From Caulobacteraceae bacterium PMMR1 (GTDB lineage Bacteria > Pseudomonadota > Alphaproteobacteria > Caulobacterales > Caulobacteraceae), in assembly GCA_000733915.1 (NCBI GenBank), contig JPOM01000001.1, positions 248,001 through 312,000 of the forward strand: a DNA stretch of 64,000 nt. The letters are read 5' to 3'. Every line of letters starts with the position of its first letter. The stretch's first letter is position 1. Below are positions 39,269 to 49,635 of this stretch, one piece after another. The position numbers and the translations under genes are program-made. Under the pieces are notes generated by a model. That model saw only the letters and a list, made by a program, of their open reading frames with translations, did no database searches and had not been told where the DNA came from.

Positions 39269-39739
39269 ATGACCGCCGCCCGCACCCTGGCTCTTAGCAC
39301 GCCGGAGGCGACCGCCAAGCTCGGCCGGGCCGTGGCGGCCAAGCTGCGCGCCGGCGACGCGGTGTGCCTGTCGGGGCCGCTCGGAGCGGGCAAGAGCGCG
39401 CTGGCCCGCGCCCTGATCCGCGCCCTGACTTCGCCGGACGAGGAGGTGCCGAGCCCGACCTTCACCCTCGTCCAGACCTACGACGGGCCGGGGTTTCCGA
39501 TCGCGCACTTCGATCTGTACCGCCTCGCCGCGCCGGAGGAGGCGGTCGAGATCGGCGTGTACGAGGCGCTGGATATCGGGGCCGCGGTGATCGAGTGGCC
39601 CGAGCGGCTGGGGGCGGCGCTGCCCGCCGACCGGCTGGACATCCGCCTCGAACCGGCGCCGGATCGGGGTGCGTCCGAAGGCCGGGTTGCGAGCCTGACG
39701 CCCTGGGGGACATGGATCGGCCGTGAGCCAAGCCTCTGA
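39269..39739 (+). CDS. tsaE: tRNA t6A biosynthesis ATPase TsaE
   Basis: ATPase required, with TsaB and TsaD, for threonylcarbamoyl adenosine at tRNA position 37. Walker A is GPLGAGKS (36-43). SPTFTLVQTYDG and IAHFDLYRL are the family blocks, and VIEWPERLG follows. ATG 39269 (MTAARTLALS) is chosen over upstream frames because of GGGAGAG 9-15 bases before it. The 156-residue length is normal. It overlaps amgK by 17 bp and heads a tightly packed operon. Confidence 0.94.
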   Translation: MTAARTLALSTPEATAKLGRAVAAKLRAGDAVCLSGPLGAGKSALARALIRALTSPDEEVPSPTFTLVQTYDGPGFPIAHFDLYRLAAPEEAVEIGVYEALDIGAAVIEWPERLGAALPADRLDIRLEPAPDRGASEGRVASLTPWGTWIGREPSL

Positions 39740-40841
39740 CCTGATCGTGCGCGCGATCGACCGCGAAGCCGAGAAGGCGGCGTTCCTGAAGCGCGTCGGC
39801 GTCGGCGCCTGGACCCGCGAACCCCTGGCCGGGGACGCCTCCACCCGGGCCTACGAGCGGCTGCACGGGCCTGAGGGCGCGACCCTGATCTTCATGGACC
39901 AGCCGCCTGCGCTGGAGACCGCGCCCTGCCCGCCGGGGGCGGACGAGGCGACGCGGATCGCGCTGGGCTTCAACGCCGCCTATCGGCTCGCGGCCGGACG
40001 GGTGGACGCCTTCGTGGCCTGCGCCGGCTGGCTGAGGGCGCAGGGCCTGTCGGCGCCGGAGGTGCTGGCGGCGGACCCCGACGCGGGGCTGGCGGTGATC
40101 GAGGACCTCGGCGACGGGCTCTTCGCGCCGCTGATCGCGGCGGGCGCGGAGGAGCGGCCGCTCTACGCCGCGGCGGTGGAGGCGCTGGTCCGGCTGCACA
40201 AGGCCGAGCCGCCCGACGTGCTGGAGGCGGACGGCCGCGTCTGGCCGCTGCTCGACTACGACGGCCTGGCCCTGAAGTGCGCGAGCGACCTGTTCGTGGA
40301 GTGGCTGCCCAAGCTGCACCCGGAGCTCAGCTTCGGGCCCGAGACGATCGCGGCCTGGGACGAGGTCTGGGCGCCGATCCGGGCCCATGCGGCCGCGAAC
40401 GCAAGCGTCTTCTGTCACCGGGACTATCACGCGGAGAACCTGGTCTGGCTGCCTGACCGCGAGGGACCTGCGCGCGTGGGCCTGCTCGACTTCCAAGACG
40501 CCGTGCGCGCCCACCCGGCCTGGGACCTCTCCATGCTGCTGCACGACGCCCGGCGGCGCGTGAGCCCGGACCTGGAGCTCTTCTGCCTGCAGGCCTATTT
40601 CAAGGCGCGCCCGGACATCGACGCCGGCCAGTTCCTGTCCGACTACCTCTGCCTCGGCGCCCTGAACCTGTGCCGCATCATCGGCATCTTCTGCCGGCTG
40701 ACGGTCAGGGACGGAAAGCCGCGCTACGCGGCGCTGCTGCCGCGCCTGTGGGGCTATCTGAACCGGACGCTCGCGGACCGTCGCCTGCAGCCGCTCGACG
40801 CCTGGCTGGAAGCGCACGTGCCCCGGGAGCTCCGCCGGTGA
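39723..40841 (+). CDS. amgK: Anomeric MurNAc/GlcNAc kinase AmgK (APH fold)
   Basis: Phosphorylates N-acetylmuramate at C1 in the peptidoglycan recycling route that bypasses de novo UDP-MurNAc synthesis (and its fosfomycin target). The aminoglycoside-phosphotransferase fold is clear: GDASTRAYERL near the N-terminus, catalytic loop CHRDYHAENLVWL (231-243, Asp234) and LLDFQDA (254-260). The next gene is MurU, the nucleotidyltransferase of the same pathway. The GTG start lies within tsaE. Confidence 0.9.
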   Translation: MSQASDLIVRAIDREAEKAAFLKRVGVGAWTREPLAGDASTRAYERLHGPEGATLIFMDQPPALETAPCPPGADEATRIALGFNAAYRLAAGRVDAFVACAGWLRAQGLSAPEVLAADPDAGLAVIEDLGDGLFAPLIAAGAEERPLYAAAVEALVRLHKAEPPDVLEADGRVWPLLDYDGLALKCASDLFVEWLPKLHPELSFGPETIAAWDEVWAPIRAHAAANASVFCHRDYHAENLVWLPDREGPARVGLLDFQDAVRAHPAWDLSMLLHDARRRVSPDLELFCLQAYFKARPDIDAGQFLSDYLCLGALNLCRIIGIFCRLTVRDGKPRYAALLPRLWGYLNRTLADRRLQPLDAWLEAHVPRELRR

Positions 40842-41592
40842 GCGCGGTCCCCGAGACGGCGATGGTGCTGGCGGCCGGGCTCGGCACGCGCATGCGTCCG
40901 CTCACGGATGATCGGCCGAAGGCGCTGGTCGAGGTCGGCGGGCGGGCCCTGGTCGACCACATGCTGGACCGCCTCGCCGAGGCCGGGGTCAAGCGGGCGG
41001 TGGTCAATGTCCACGCCCACGCCGAGCCGCTGATCGCCCACCTTTCGGCGCGGCGCGGCGGCCCGAGATCGCCGTCTCCGACGAGCGCGCCCACCCCCTG
41101 CCCCTGGAGACGGGGGGCGGGATCAAGTTCGCCCGGCGCCTGCTGGGCGAGGGCGTCGTCCTGGTCGCCAACATCGACAGCGTCTGGGTCGAGGATTCCG
41201 AGCCGCCGGCGCAGGCGATCGCCGAGCTCTGCGCGGGCTTCGATCATGGCGCTGAGACCTGCCGCCTCCTGCTGGCCGAGATGGCGCGCACGAGCGGCTT
41301 CGACGGGCCGGGGGACGGGGAGCTGGACGCCGCCGGCCGCTTCACGCCGCGCCGGCTGACGGGCGCGGCCTCGGCGAGCCTGAACTACATGGGCGTGCAC
41401 GTGGTCGATCTCAGGCCCGTCTACGATCATCCGGAGACGGCGTTCGGCCTCTTTCCTCTCTGGGCCGCCTGGGCGAGGGAGGGGCGGTTGAAGGGCGCGG
41501 TGATGCGGGGCGACTGGATGCACGTGGGCGACCCCGCCGCGCGCGACGTCGCGGAGGCGCGGCTCGGCCGGGCCCGGACCGCCGCGGCTTGA
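40838..41592 (+). CDS. murU: MurNAc-1-P uridylyltransferase MurU, frameshifted
   Basis: Makes UDP-MurNAc from MurNAc-1-phosphate. The pyrophosphorylase signature LAAGLGTRMRPLTDDRPKAL (11-30) is intact. GTG 40838 overlaps the amgK stop (GTGA). The frame breaks after HLSARRG near 41052-41064. One added base continues as PEIAVSDERAHPLPLETGGG, then VLVANIDSVW and GDWMHVGDP, to the stop at 41592. As sequenced, the first part ends early and the second is an orphan open frame. The corrected gene of about 251 codons matches MurU length. Confidence 0.87.
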
Positions 41593-44500
41593 GCCTCTTC
41601 GCCCCCGCCCGTCCGCGCTGGTACGCCATCCCGGCGCATCGTCCGTTCCTGGATGACCTGGCGAGGGGGCTGGCGGACGAGCTCCTGGCGCGCGGCGGCC
41701 CGGAGGCGCTGGCGGACGCCCTGGTGCTGGTCCCCACGCGCCGGGGGGCGCGCGCCCTGGCCGACGCCTTCGTCCGCGCCGGGGAGGGCCGCGCGCTGCT
41801 CCTGCCCCAGATCCGGGCGCTCGGCGACCTCGACGAGGGCGAGCCGCCCTTCGAGCCTGGCGACCTGGCGCTGGACCTGCCCCCGGCCATCGAGCCTCTG
41901 CAGCGCCGCTTCGAGCTGGCGCGGCTCGTGGCGTCGCAGGGCGCGCTGTTCGGGCGCGAGCCGGACGCCGCGGACGCGCTCAGGTGGGGCGACGCGCTCG
42001 CCGCCTTCCTGGACTCCGCCGAGATCGAGGAGACGACCGCCAGCTTCGACCGCCTGGCGACCCTGGTGGAGGGCGACCTCGCCAGGCACTGGCGCGTCTC
42101 GGCGGAGGTGCTGCAGACGGCGGCCCAGGCCTGGCCCGCCCGCCTGGCCGAACTCGGGCTGATCGACGTGGCCGAGCGGCGCACGCGGCTGCTGCGGCGC
42201 CTGGGCGAGCAGTGGCGCGCCCGCCCGCCGGAGCGCCCTCTGATCGCCGCGGGCTCCACAGGCACGGCGCCGGCCACCGCCGACCTCCTGGCCGCGATCG
42301 CCGAGGCGCCCCGGGGCGCGGTGGTGCTGCCCGGGCTCGACCCTGATCTCGCCGACGAGGCCTGGGCGGAGGTGAGCTGGGCGCATCCGCAGGGCGCGCT
42401 GAAGCGCCTGCTCGACGGGGCGCGGATCGCCCGGGGCGAGGTCAGGACCTGGCCCGCCTCGGAGAGCGGCGCGGCGCGGCGAGCCGGGCGGGCCCGCCGG
42501 CGGGTGGTGAACGAGGCGCTCCGCCCGGCCGAAAAGACCGGGGACTGGCGCGACCAGATCGCAAAGCTCCGCGCCGAGGCTGGGCCCGGCGACCCCGACC
42601 CGATCCGCCTGGGGCTCGAGGGCCTGGCGCATGTGTCGGCGCGCTCGGAGGACGAGGCGGCCACGGTCGCGGCGCTCGCCCTGCGCGAGGCGCTGGAGAC
42701 GCCGGGCAAGACCGCCGCGCTGGTGACCCCCGACCCGGTCCTGGCCCGCCGCGTCGCCGCCAAGCTGGCGCGCTTCGGCCTGCAGGCGGACTCCTCCGCC
42801 GGCGCGCCCCTGGCCGGGTTCCCGGTCGGACGGCTGCTGCATCTCGCCGCCCTGGCCGCCGGCGACCCCCTCTCGCCGGTGGAGATGCTGGCGCTCCTCA
42901 AGCACCCGCTGACCCGCCTGGGATGGGAGCGCGACGCCCTGCGGGACGCGCGCCGGACGCTGGAGCGCCACGGCCTGCGCGGACCCCGGCCGCACGACCT
43001 GGACGGGCTGAGGCTGCGCCTCGCCCCCGAGCCCGACCGCGATCGCGAGCCTGCACCCCCGGAGCAGGTCGCTGCGCGCGCCGCGGCCGCGGACCTGGCC
43101 GCCGCCCACCTGCGGGCGCTGGAGCCGCTCCGCGCGGCCTTCGCGTCGGGCGCCTGCGACGCCGGCCGGGCCGCCCGCGCCCTGGCCGAGACGGTGGAGG
43201 GCTATGCGCGGGACGCCGCGGGCGACACCGGCGAGCTCTGGGGCGGCGCGGGGGCGAGGCGGCGGCGGAGCTGGTGGCGCGCTTGATGGCCCACGGCGGG
43301 GCCCTGCCGCCGACCACGGTCTCGGGGTTTTCGGAGCTGATCCAGGCGCTGACGGCCGAGACCCTGGTGCGGACCGGCGGCGCGACCCACCCGCGCCTCG
43401 CCATCCTGGGCGCGATCGAGGCGAGGCTCGTGCGGGCCGACCGGCTGGTCCTGGCCGGGCTGGAGGAGGGCGTCTGGCCGCGCCTGCCCGCGACCGACCC
43501 GTTCCTGTCCCGTCCCATGCGCGAGGCGCTGGGCCTGCCCCCGCCGGAGCGGCGCCTGGGGCTCTCGGCCCACGACTTCGCCCAGGCGGCCTGCGCGCCC
43601 GAGGTGCTGCTGGTCTCCGCCGAGCGCCGCGGCGGTCAGCCGGCGGTGAAGTCGCGCTGGCTCTGGCGGCTGCAGATCCTGGCCGCCGGCGCCGAGGTCG
43701 AGATCCCCTCCCGGCCCGAGCTGCTGGACTGGGCGCGCGCCCTGGACGCCCCCCTCGCCGATCCGCCGCCTGCGCTCAGGCCCGCGGCCCGGCCCGAGCC
43801 CCGTCCGCCCCTCGCCGCCCGGCCGAGGCGGCTTTCCGTGACGCAGGTCGAGACCTGGACCCGCGATCCCTACGCCATCTATGCGCGCCACATCCTGCGC
43901 TTGTCGCCGCTGGACGCGCCCGACGCGCCGGTCGAGGCGGGGCCGCGCGGGACCGCCATCCACGTGGCCATGGAGCGGCTGGTCAGCGACCACCCCGAGC
44001 TGCCGCCGGACGCTGAAGCCCGCTTCGAGGCCCTGCTGCTGGAGGAGCTGGTCAAGGTAGGCGTGCGCCGTCCCGCCCTGGCGCGGGAGACCGCCTACGC
44101 CCGCCGCCTCGCCCCCTGGGTGATCGGCTGGGAGCGCCAGCGCCGGCCCGACGCGCGCATCTTGGTGGAGCAGCAGGGCGCGCTGCATCTGGGGGAGATC
44201 GACTTCACCCTCACCGCCCGCGCCGACCGGCTGGAGCTGAAGGACGGCCTCGCCCACGTGATCGACTTCAAGACCGGCGCGCCGCCGACCGCGAAGCAGG
44301 TGAAGGCCCACTTCGCGCCCCAGCTGACCCTGACGGCGGCGATCCTGCAGGGGGGCGGGTTTGCGGCTCTGGGCCCGGTCGGGGCGGGCGAGCTGCTCTA
44401 TGTGCAGCTGACCGGGCGCGAGATCGCCGGCAGGGTCGTCCCGGCCCTCGGCGCCGAGGAGGACGCCCAGACGATCGTGGCCGCCGCGCTCGCCGGCCTG

Positions 44501-44656
44501 AAGCAGAAGGTGGCCGAGTTCGACGATCCGACCAGCCCCTACATCTCCTGGAGCGCGCCGCAGCACGCGAAGAGCTGGGGCGGCGACTACGACCACCTGG
44601 CCCGGCGGTTCGAGTGGCACGTCATGGGCGGCTCGGGCGCGGAGGGCGGGGCGTGA
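41589..44656 (+). CDS. addB: Double-strand break repair protein AddB, frameshifted
   Basis: Inactivated-helicase/nuclease subunit of the AddAB enzyme that resects DNA ends for RecA. The TTG start (YAIPAHRPFLDDLARGL) overlaps murU. The C-terminal PD-(D/E)xK nuclease domain has GEIDFTLTARADRLE and VIDFKTGAPP. The frame breaks in the run of five G at 43250-43254. One added G gives GEAAAELVARLMAHGGALPP and continuity to 44656. The corrected length of about 1,022 codons is that of alphaproteobacterial AddB. It overlaps addA by four bases. Confidence 0.9.
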
Positions 44657-47600
44657 GCGCGCCGACCGCCCAGATGCGGGCCGCGGACCCGACCGCGTCG
44701 GTGTTCGTCACCGCCAACGCCGGATCGGGCAAGACCAAGACGCTGGTGGACCGGGTGGCCCGCCTGCTGCTCAAGGGCGTGAAGCCGGAAGCGGTGCTCT
44801 GCATCACCTACACCAAGGCGGCGGCGGCGGAGATGCAGGGGCGCCTGTTCGAGGTGCTGGGCGCCTGGTCGGTGCTGGAGGGGGCCGTGCTGCGGGAGAA
44901 GCTCGCGCAGCTGGAAGGCCGGCCGGCGGACGCCTTCGACGACGAGACCCTGTCCCGCGCCCGCACCCTTTTCGCCCGGGCGCTGGAGACCCCGGGCGGG
45001 CTGAAGATCCAGACCATCCACGCCTTCTGCGAGAAGCTGCTCAGGCGCTTCCCGCTGGAGAGCGGCGTCGCGCCGGGCTTTCGCGTGCTGGAGGACGCCG
45101 CGGCCTCAGCAGTCTCCGCGCGGGCGCGGGAGCGGGTGGCGGAGGCGGCCCTCGACGGACCGGAGGGGCCAATCGGCCGCGCCTATGCGCACCTCGCCGT
45201 CAAGCTCGACAGGCGCGCCTTCGACGGCCTCCTGGCCGCGTTCGAGGGCCAGCGGGACGCCATCCGCGCCTATGTCACGCGCTGCGAGGCCGCGGGCCGC
45301 ACCGTGGCGGACGACGTCTGGACCGTCTGCGGCTTCCCCGGCGAGCCGTCCGACCCCGAGGCGCTGGAGGCCGAGGCGGTCGCCGCCTGCGATTGGGCGA
45401 AGTGGCGGCTGGCGGCCGAGGCGCTCATCGCCACCGCCTCGTCAAGCGATGCGAAGCTGTCGGCCAGGCTCGCCGCCCTGGCGGAATGCGCGGCGCAGGG
45501 CCGCGGCTTTGAGGACTGCTGGGGCGTGTTCTCGACCGCCGCGGGCGAGCCGCTCAAGGATAGCTCGCTTGGGACCAAGAAGCTCGATCCGGCGATCAAG
45601 GCCTGGCTGCTGGAGGAGCGCGACCGCCTGCACCGCGCCTGCACGCGCGCCCGCGCCGCGCGGGTGGCGGTCGACACCGTCCACGCCCTGACGCTCGCCC
45701 TGGCGCACGGGGAGCTCTACGCCGGCGCGAAGGCCGAGACGGGCGCCCTCGACTTCGACGACCTCGTCGCCAGGACGGTCGAGCTCCTGACCGAGCGGGC
45801 CGACGCCGCCTGGGTGCTCTACAAGCTTGACGGCGGGATCGACCACATCCTGCTGGACGAGGCGCAGGACACCGCCCCGGCGCAGTGGGACATCCTGCGC
45901 GCCCTGACGGAGGAGTTCTTCGCGGGCGAAGGCGCGCGGGCGGCGCAGCGCACCCTGTTCGTCGTGGGCGACGAGAAGCAGTCGATCTACGCCTTCCAGG
46001 GGGCCGCGCCCGAGCGTCTGGCCGAGGAGGCGCAGGGCTACAGCGCGCGCATCGCCGACGGGGGCGGGGTCTTCCTCGGCGTGCCGCTGCTGGAGAGCTG
46101 GCGCTCGACGCCCGAGGTGCTGCGCTTCGTCGACGAGGTGTTCCGCCCGGCGGAGATGCGCAAGGCCGTCCCGCCGCCGCCGGGCCTGGACGTCGTGGCG
46201 CACAAGGCCGGACGCAGCGACGGCCTTGCGGGGTTGGTGGAGCTTTGGCCGCTGGAGACCGAGCCGGACACGCCGGAGCCCCAGCCCTGGACCGCGCCGG
46301 TGGACGCCCCGCCGGTGGAGAACGCCCGCAAGGCCCTGGCTCAGCGCATCGCCGCGCGCATCGCAGACGCGATCGCCCGGGGCGAGGCGGTCTACGACAA
46401 GGAGCTGAAGCGGCTGCGCCCCATGCACGGCGGCGACGTGCTGATCCTGGTGCGCGGGCGCGACGGCCTGTTCGAGGAGATCATCCGCGCCCTGAAGAGC
46501 CGCGGCCTGGCGACCGCGGGCGCGGACCGCATGCAGCTGTCCAAGCACATCGCGTTTCAGGACCTGATGAGCCTGATCCGCACCTGCCTATTCCCGAGGG
46601 ACGATCTGAGCCTGGCCGAGGTGCTGCGGAGCCCCCTTTGCGACGTGGACGAAGCGGAGCTGTTTCAGCTGGCGCACGGACGCCAGGGCTCGCTCTGGGC
46701 GGCGCTGCACGCCCGGCGGGGGGAGGCGCCCGCGTTCGAGGCGGCTGCGGCCTTCCTCGACTGGGCGCGGGAGGAGGCGGCGATCCGCACGCCCTTCGAC
46801 TGGCTTGGGCGGGTGCTGGCGCGGCTGGACGGGGCGGGTCGATCGGTCCGCCAGCGGATCGTCACGCGGCTGGGTCGCGAGGCCGAGGACGCGCTGGACG
46901 AGACGCTGAACCAGGCCCTCGCGGCGGAGGCCCGCGGCGTCTTCGACCTGGAGCGCTTCGCGGCCGCCCAGGCCGGCAGCGAGATCGAGGTCAAGCGCGA
47001 GCTCGAAGGCCCGCGGCGCGAAATCCGCGTCATGACCGTCCACGGCGCGAAGGGGCTGGAGGCGCCGGTGGTGATCCTGCCGGACACGACGCGGACCAGG
47101 CAGGGCGCCCGCTCGCCCCTCCTGCCCACGCCGGACGGCGGCTTCCTGTTCGCCGCCGGCAAGGCGGACGACTGCGAGGCCTCCGCCGAAGCCCGTGAGG
47201 CGCTGGAGGCCAAGGACGAGGCGGAGGACCTGCGGCTGCTGTACGTGGCCCTCACCCGGGCGCGCGACCGGCTGATCGTCTGCGGACGGATCGCCAAGCG
47301 GGCCGGAACCGCCAGCGGCGCGCCGGACCAGACCTGGTATGCGCACTGCGCGCGGGCGCTGGAGACGCTGGAGGCCCGCAAGGTCGACGACGGCGGGCTG
47401 GCTCTGCGGCGCTTCGGGGCCGACCCGATCACGGCCCCTGCGAGCGCTCCTGCGGAGTCCGACGCGCCGGCCGCCCTGCCCGCCTGGGCGCGGGGCCTCG
47501 CGCCGGCGGAGCGCGCCTTGGCCGAATACGCCTCGCCCTCGGACCTGGCCGGTCGCGCCCGGGCGCCTGCGCCCTCGCCCTTGTCGCAGACGCGCGGCCT

Positions 47601-48126
47601 GGGACGCTTCCGGCGGGGCGAGCTCATCCACCGGCTTCTGCAGCTGCTGCCCGATCTGCCCGAGGCGGAGCGGGAGGCGGCCGCCGCGCGCCTGCTCGCC
47701 CGCGAGCGCGACCTGGACCCGGATCAGCGCACGGAGATGGCCGAGGCGGCGCTGCGCGTGCTGGGCGATCCGCAGTTCGCCGACGTCTTCGGCCCCGGCT
47801 CCCGCGCCGAGGCCGCCGTCGCCGGGACCGCGCCCAGCCTGCCCCCAGGCCTGGCGGTCTCGGGCTATGTGGACCGCATGGCGGTCGCGCCCGACCGGGT
47901 GCTGGTCGTCGACTTCAAGACCAATCGTCCGACCCCGGACGACATCGCCGGAGCCGACCCGGCCTACCTCGACCAGATGGCGCTCTACTGGGCGGTGCTG
48001 TCCGCCGTCTTCCCCGAGCGCCGGGTCGAGGCCGCACTGGTCTGGACCGACGGACCGCGCCTGATGCCCGTGCCCCAGGCCGTGATCGACGCCCGCCTGG
48101 AGCGCCTTCGCAGCCTGAGGCGCTAG
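44653..48126 (+). CDS. addA: Double-strand break repair helicase AddA
   Basis: UvrD-type helicase plus nuclease, 1,157 residues, intact. Walker A is ANAGSGKTKTL (21-31). HILLDEAQDTAPAQW is the DExx box, and VGDEKQSIYAFQGA and RVMTVHGAKGLEAPVV-like (IRVMTVHGAKGLEAP) are helicase motifs III and V. LLYVALTRARDRL is motif VI. The nuclease motif VVDFKTNRP has catalytic Asp1087 and Lys1089. GTG 44653 (VSAPTAQMRAADP) overlaps the addB stop. AddA in this clade loads RecA without a Chi-specific Fe-S AddB of Bacillus type. Confidence 0.95.
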   Translation: MSAPTAQMRAADPTASVFVTANAGSGKTKTLVDRVARLLLKGVKPEAVLCITYTKAAAAEMQGRLFEVLGAWSVLEGAVLREKLAQLEGRPADAFDDETLSRARTLFARALETPGGLKIQTIHAFCEKLLRRFPLESGVAPGFRVLEDAAASAVSARARERVAEAALDGPEGPIGRAYAHLAVKLDRRAFDGLLAAFEGQRDAIRAYVTRCEAAGRTVADDVWTVCGFPGEPSDPEALEAEAVAACDWAKWRLAAEALIATASSSDAKLSARLAALAECAAQGRGFEDCWGVFSTAAGEPLKDSSLGTKKLDPAIKAWLLEERDRLHRACTRARAARVAVDTVHALTLALAHGELYAGAKAETGALDFDDLVARTVELLTERADAAWVLYKLDGGIDHILLDEAQDTAPAQWDILRALTEEFFAGEGARAAQRTLFVVGDEKQSIYAFQGAAPERLAEEAQGYSARIADGGGVFLGVPLLESWRSTPEVLRFVDEVFRPAEMRKAVPPPPGLDVVAHKAGRSDGLAGLVELWPLETEPDTPEPQPWTAPVDAPPVENARKALAQRIAARIADAIARGEAVYDKELKRLRPMHGGDVLILVRGRDGLFEEIIRALKSRGLATAGADRMQLSKHIAFQDLMSLIRTCLFPRDDLSLAEVLRSPLCDVDEAELFQLAHGRQGSLWAALHARRGEAPAFEAAAAFLDWAREEAAIRTPFDWLGRVLARLDGAGRSVRQRIVTRLGREAEDALDETLNQALAAEARGVFDLERFAAAQAGSEIEVKRELEGPRREIRVMTVHGAKGLEAPVVILPDTTRTRQGARSPLLPTPDGGFLFAAGKADDCEASAEAREALEAKDEAEDLRLLYVALTRARDRLIVCGRIAKRAGTASGAPDQTWYAHCARALETLEARKVDDGGLALRRFGADPITAPASAPAESDAPAALPAWARGLAPAERALAEYASPSDLAGRARAPAPSPLSQTRGLGRFRRGELIHRLLQLLPDLPEAEREAAAARLLARERDLDPDQRTEMAEAALRVLGDPQFADVFGPGSRAEAAVAGTAPSLPPGLAVSGYVDRMAVAPDRVLVVDFKTNRPTPDDIAGADPAYLDQMALYWAVLSAVFPERRVEAALVWTDGPRLMPVPQAVIDARLERLRSLRR

Positions 48127-48133
48127 GGCGGGC

Positions 48134-49513
48134 CTACTGCGGGCCGGCGTCCTTGTCGGCCTTGTCGCGGCCGGGCTTGTCCGTATGCGGCTTGTCCGGC
48201 CCGGGCGGGCGCACGGTCGCGAGGCCTTCGGCGGCGCGGCGCTGAGCCTCGGCGGCCTGACGCGCCTGCTCGGCGGCCTGGCGCTGGGCCTCCAGCGCCT
48301 TCTTGCCGGCGTCGACGCTCTGCGCGGCCTGCTGGCGCGCCGCATCGGCCAGCGCCTGCTGTTGCGCCCGGCGCTGCGCCTCGGCCTGGGCGCGCGCCTG
48401 GGCCTCGGCCTGAGCTTTCGCCTGGGCTTGGGCCTGAGCCGCGGCCTGCTGCTGTTGCGCCTGGCGCTGCGCCTCGGCCTGGGCGCGCGCCTGGGCCTCG
48501 GCCTGAGCCTTCGCCTGAGCTTGGGCCTGGGCCGCCGCCTGCTGCTGTTGCGCCCGGCGCCGCGCCTCGGCCTGCAGCTGCTGTTGGCGCAGCTGAAGCC
48601 GCTGCTGCTCGAGCTGGAGGCGCTGCTGCTCCAGGAGCTGTTGCTGGTAAGCGGCCTGGGCGTTCTGGGCGTTGATCCTCGCCTGGTCGGCGGCGAGCTG
48701 AGCCCGCTGCTGCTCGGCTTGCTGCTGCAGCCGCTGCAGCTCGGCCTGGCGGCGCTCGCGCTCGGCTTGCCAGCGCCGATCCTCCTCCGGGCCCTGCGCA
48801 TCGTGCCAGGCGCGCCACTCGGAGTCCTGCGCCTGGCGGGCCTCCCAGCGCTCGCGGTCGCGGAGGAAGTCGTTGCGGCGCTGGGCCCAGGCGTCGTAAT
48901 CGACCCCCCGGCGCTCGCGCTGAGCGGCCAGGAACAGGGCGGCGGCCCGGGCCAGCAGGCGTCCGGCCTCGTCGGCCCGATCCGGGACCGCGTCCGGCGG
49001 CAGCACCCGCCCGCTCCGGTCATAGACCGCCGCGAGCTGGCCGTCCTCATAGCCATAGGCGTAGTTCGGCCCCTCCACATAATAGGGCCGGTCCGCGCCG
49101 GGGGCGTAGTAGTAATAGCGGTAGCCGCCGGGCGCCGGCTCCGCCACCCGATAGGCGCCGCGCTCGCCGCGCCAGACCCAGGGCCTGACCCCGCCGTAGT
49201 CGAAGGCGTAGTCCGGCGGGACCTCGTCCCAGGCGCGGCGCGCCGCCAAGGCCCGCTCGGCGTAGGCGTAGCGGACCCTGGGCTGGGTCACCGGCCGGAT
49301 CGGCGGCGGGGCGGGCGGCAGGGCGTTCACGGGCGGGGCCAGGGCGCCGACGTCGGAGCCCGCGCCGGGGGCGGTCGTCACGGTCAGCCCCGCGGTGTCG
49401 CCGGCGGTGTTGGCCGTGGTGTTGCCTTGCGGCGGCTGACAGGCGGTCAGCAGCGCGAGGGTCGCGCCTGCGGCCATCAGAGCGGTCGTCCTCACCTCGG
49501 CTCTCCTCGTCAT
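48134..49513 (-). CDS. Gln/Ala-rich coiled-coil lipoprotein
   Basis: No family recognised. The lipobox LLTAC puts a lipidated Cys at 25. A Thr/Pro-rich linker follows, then an aromatic region (about 85-160) with GGYRYYYYAPGADRPYYVEG. From about residue 215 to 425 there is a continuous Arg/Gln/Ala coiled coil that includes a 31-residue direct repeat, and a charged Lys/Asp tail closes it. The architecture suggests a long envelope-anchored rod or spacer. It faces addA tail to tail with a 7-bp gap. Confidence 0.75.
   Translation of the reverse strand: MTRRAEVRTTALMAAGATLALLTACQPPQGNTTANTAGDTAGLTVTTAPGAGSDVGALAPPVNALPPAPPPIRPVTQPRVRYAYAERALAARRAWDEVPPDYAFDYGGVRPWVWRGERGAYRVAEPAPGGYRYYYYAPGADRPYYVEGPNYAYGYEDGQLAAVYDRSGRVLPPDAVPDRADEAGRLLARAAALFLAAQRERRGVDYDAWAQRRNDFLRDRERWEARQAQDSEWRAWHDAQGPEEDRRWQAERERRQAELQRLQQQAEQQRAQLAADQARINAQNAQAAYQQQLLEQQRLQLEQQRLQLRQQQLQAEARRRAQQQQAAAQAQAQAKAQAEAQARAQAEAQRQAQQQQAAAQAQAQAKAQAEAQARAQAEAQRRAQQQALADAARQQAAQSVDAGKKALEAQRQAAEQARQAAEAQRRAAEGLATVRPPGPDKPHTDKPGRDKADKDAGPQ
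48372..48557. repeat. 93-bp direct repeat, two copies
   Basis: Two near-identical 93-base units, 48372-48464 and 48465-48557, lie in the coiled-coil region of the lipoprotein gene and encode a 31-residue Gln/Ala/Lys block. A partial third copy begins after 48557. The unit length is a multiple of three, so copy changes would alter rod length only. Confidence 0.85.
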
Positions 49514-49635
49514 CTGCGGTCAGGACCGCCTTGTCGCCCGTCGCAATGCTACAGCCAAGCTCGGGTTCAGCGACGCTACGGTTGCGCGTCAACCTGCCGG
49601 AGGGCAGATGAGCACAAACTGAAGGGCTCCGTCAC

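Noticed and set aside
41589-44656. addB as a pseudogene
   Set aside because: Both halves are intact and fully conserved, addA is intact, and the same one-base loss occurs in many other genes here.
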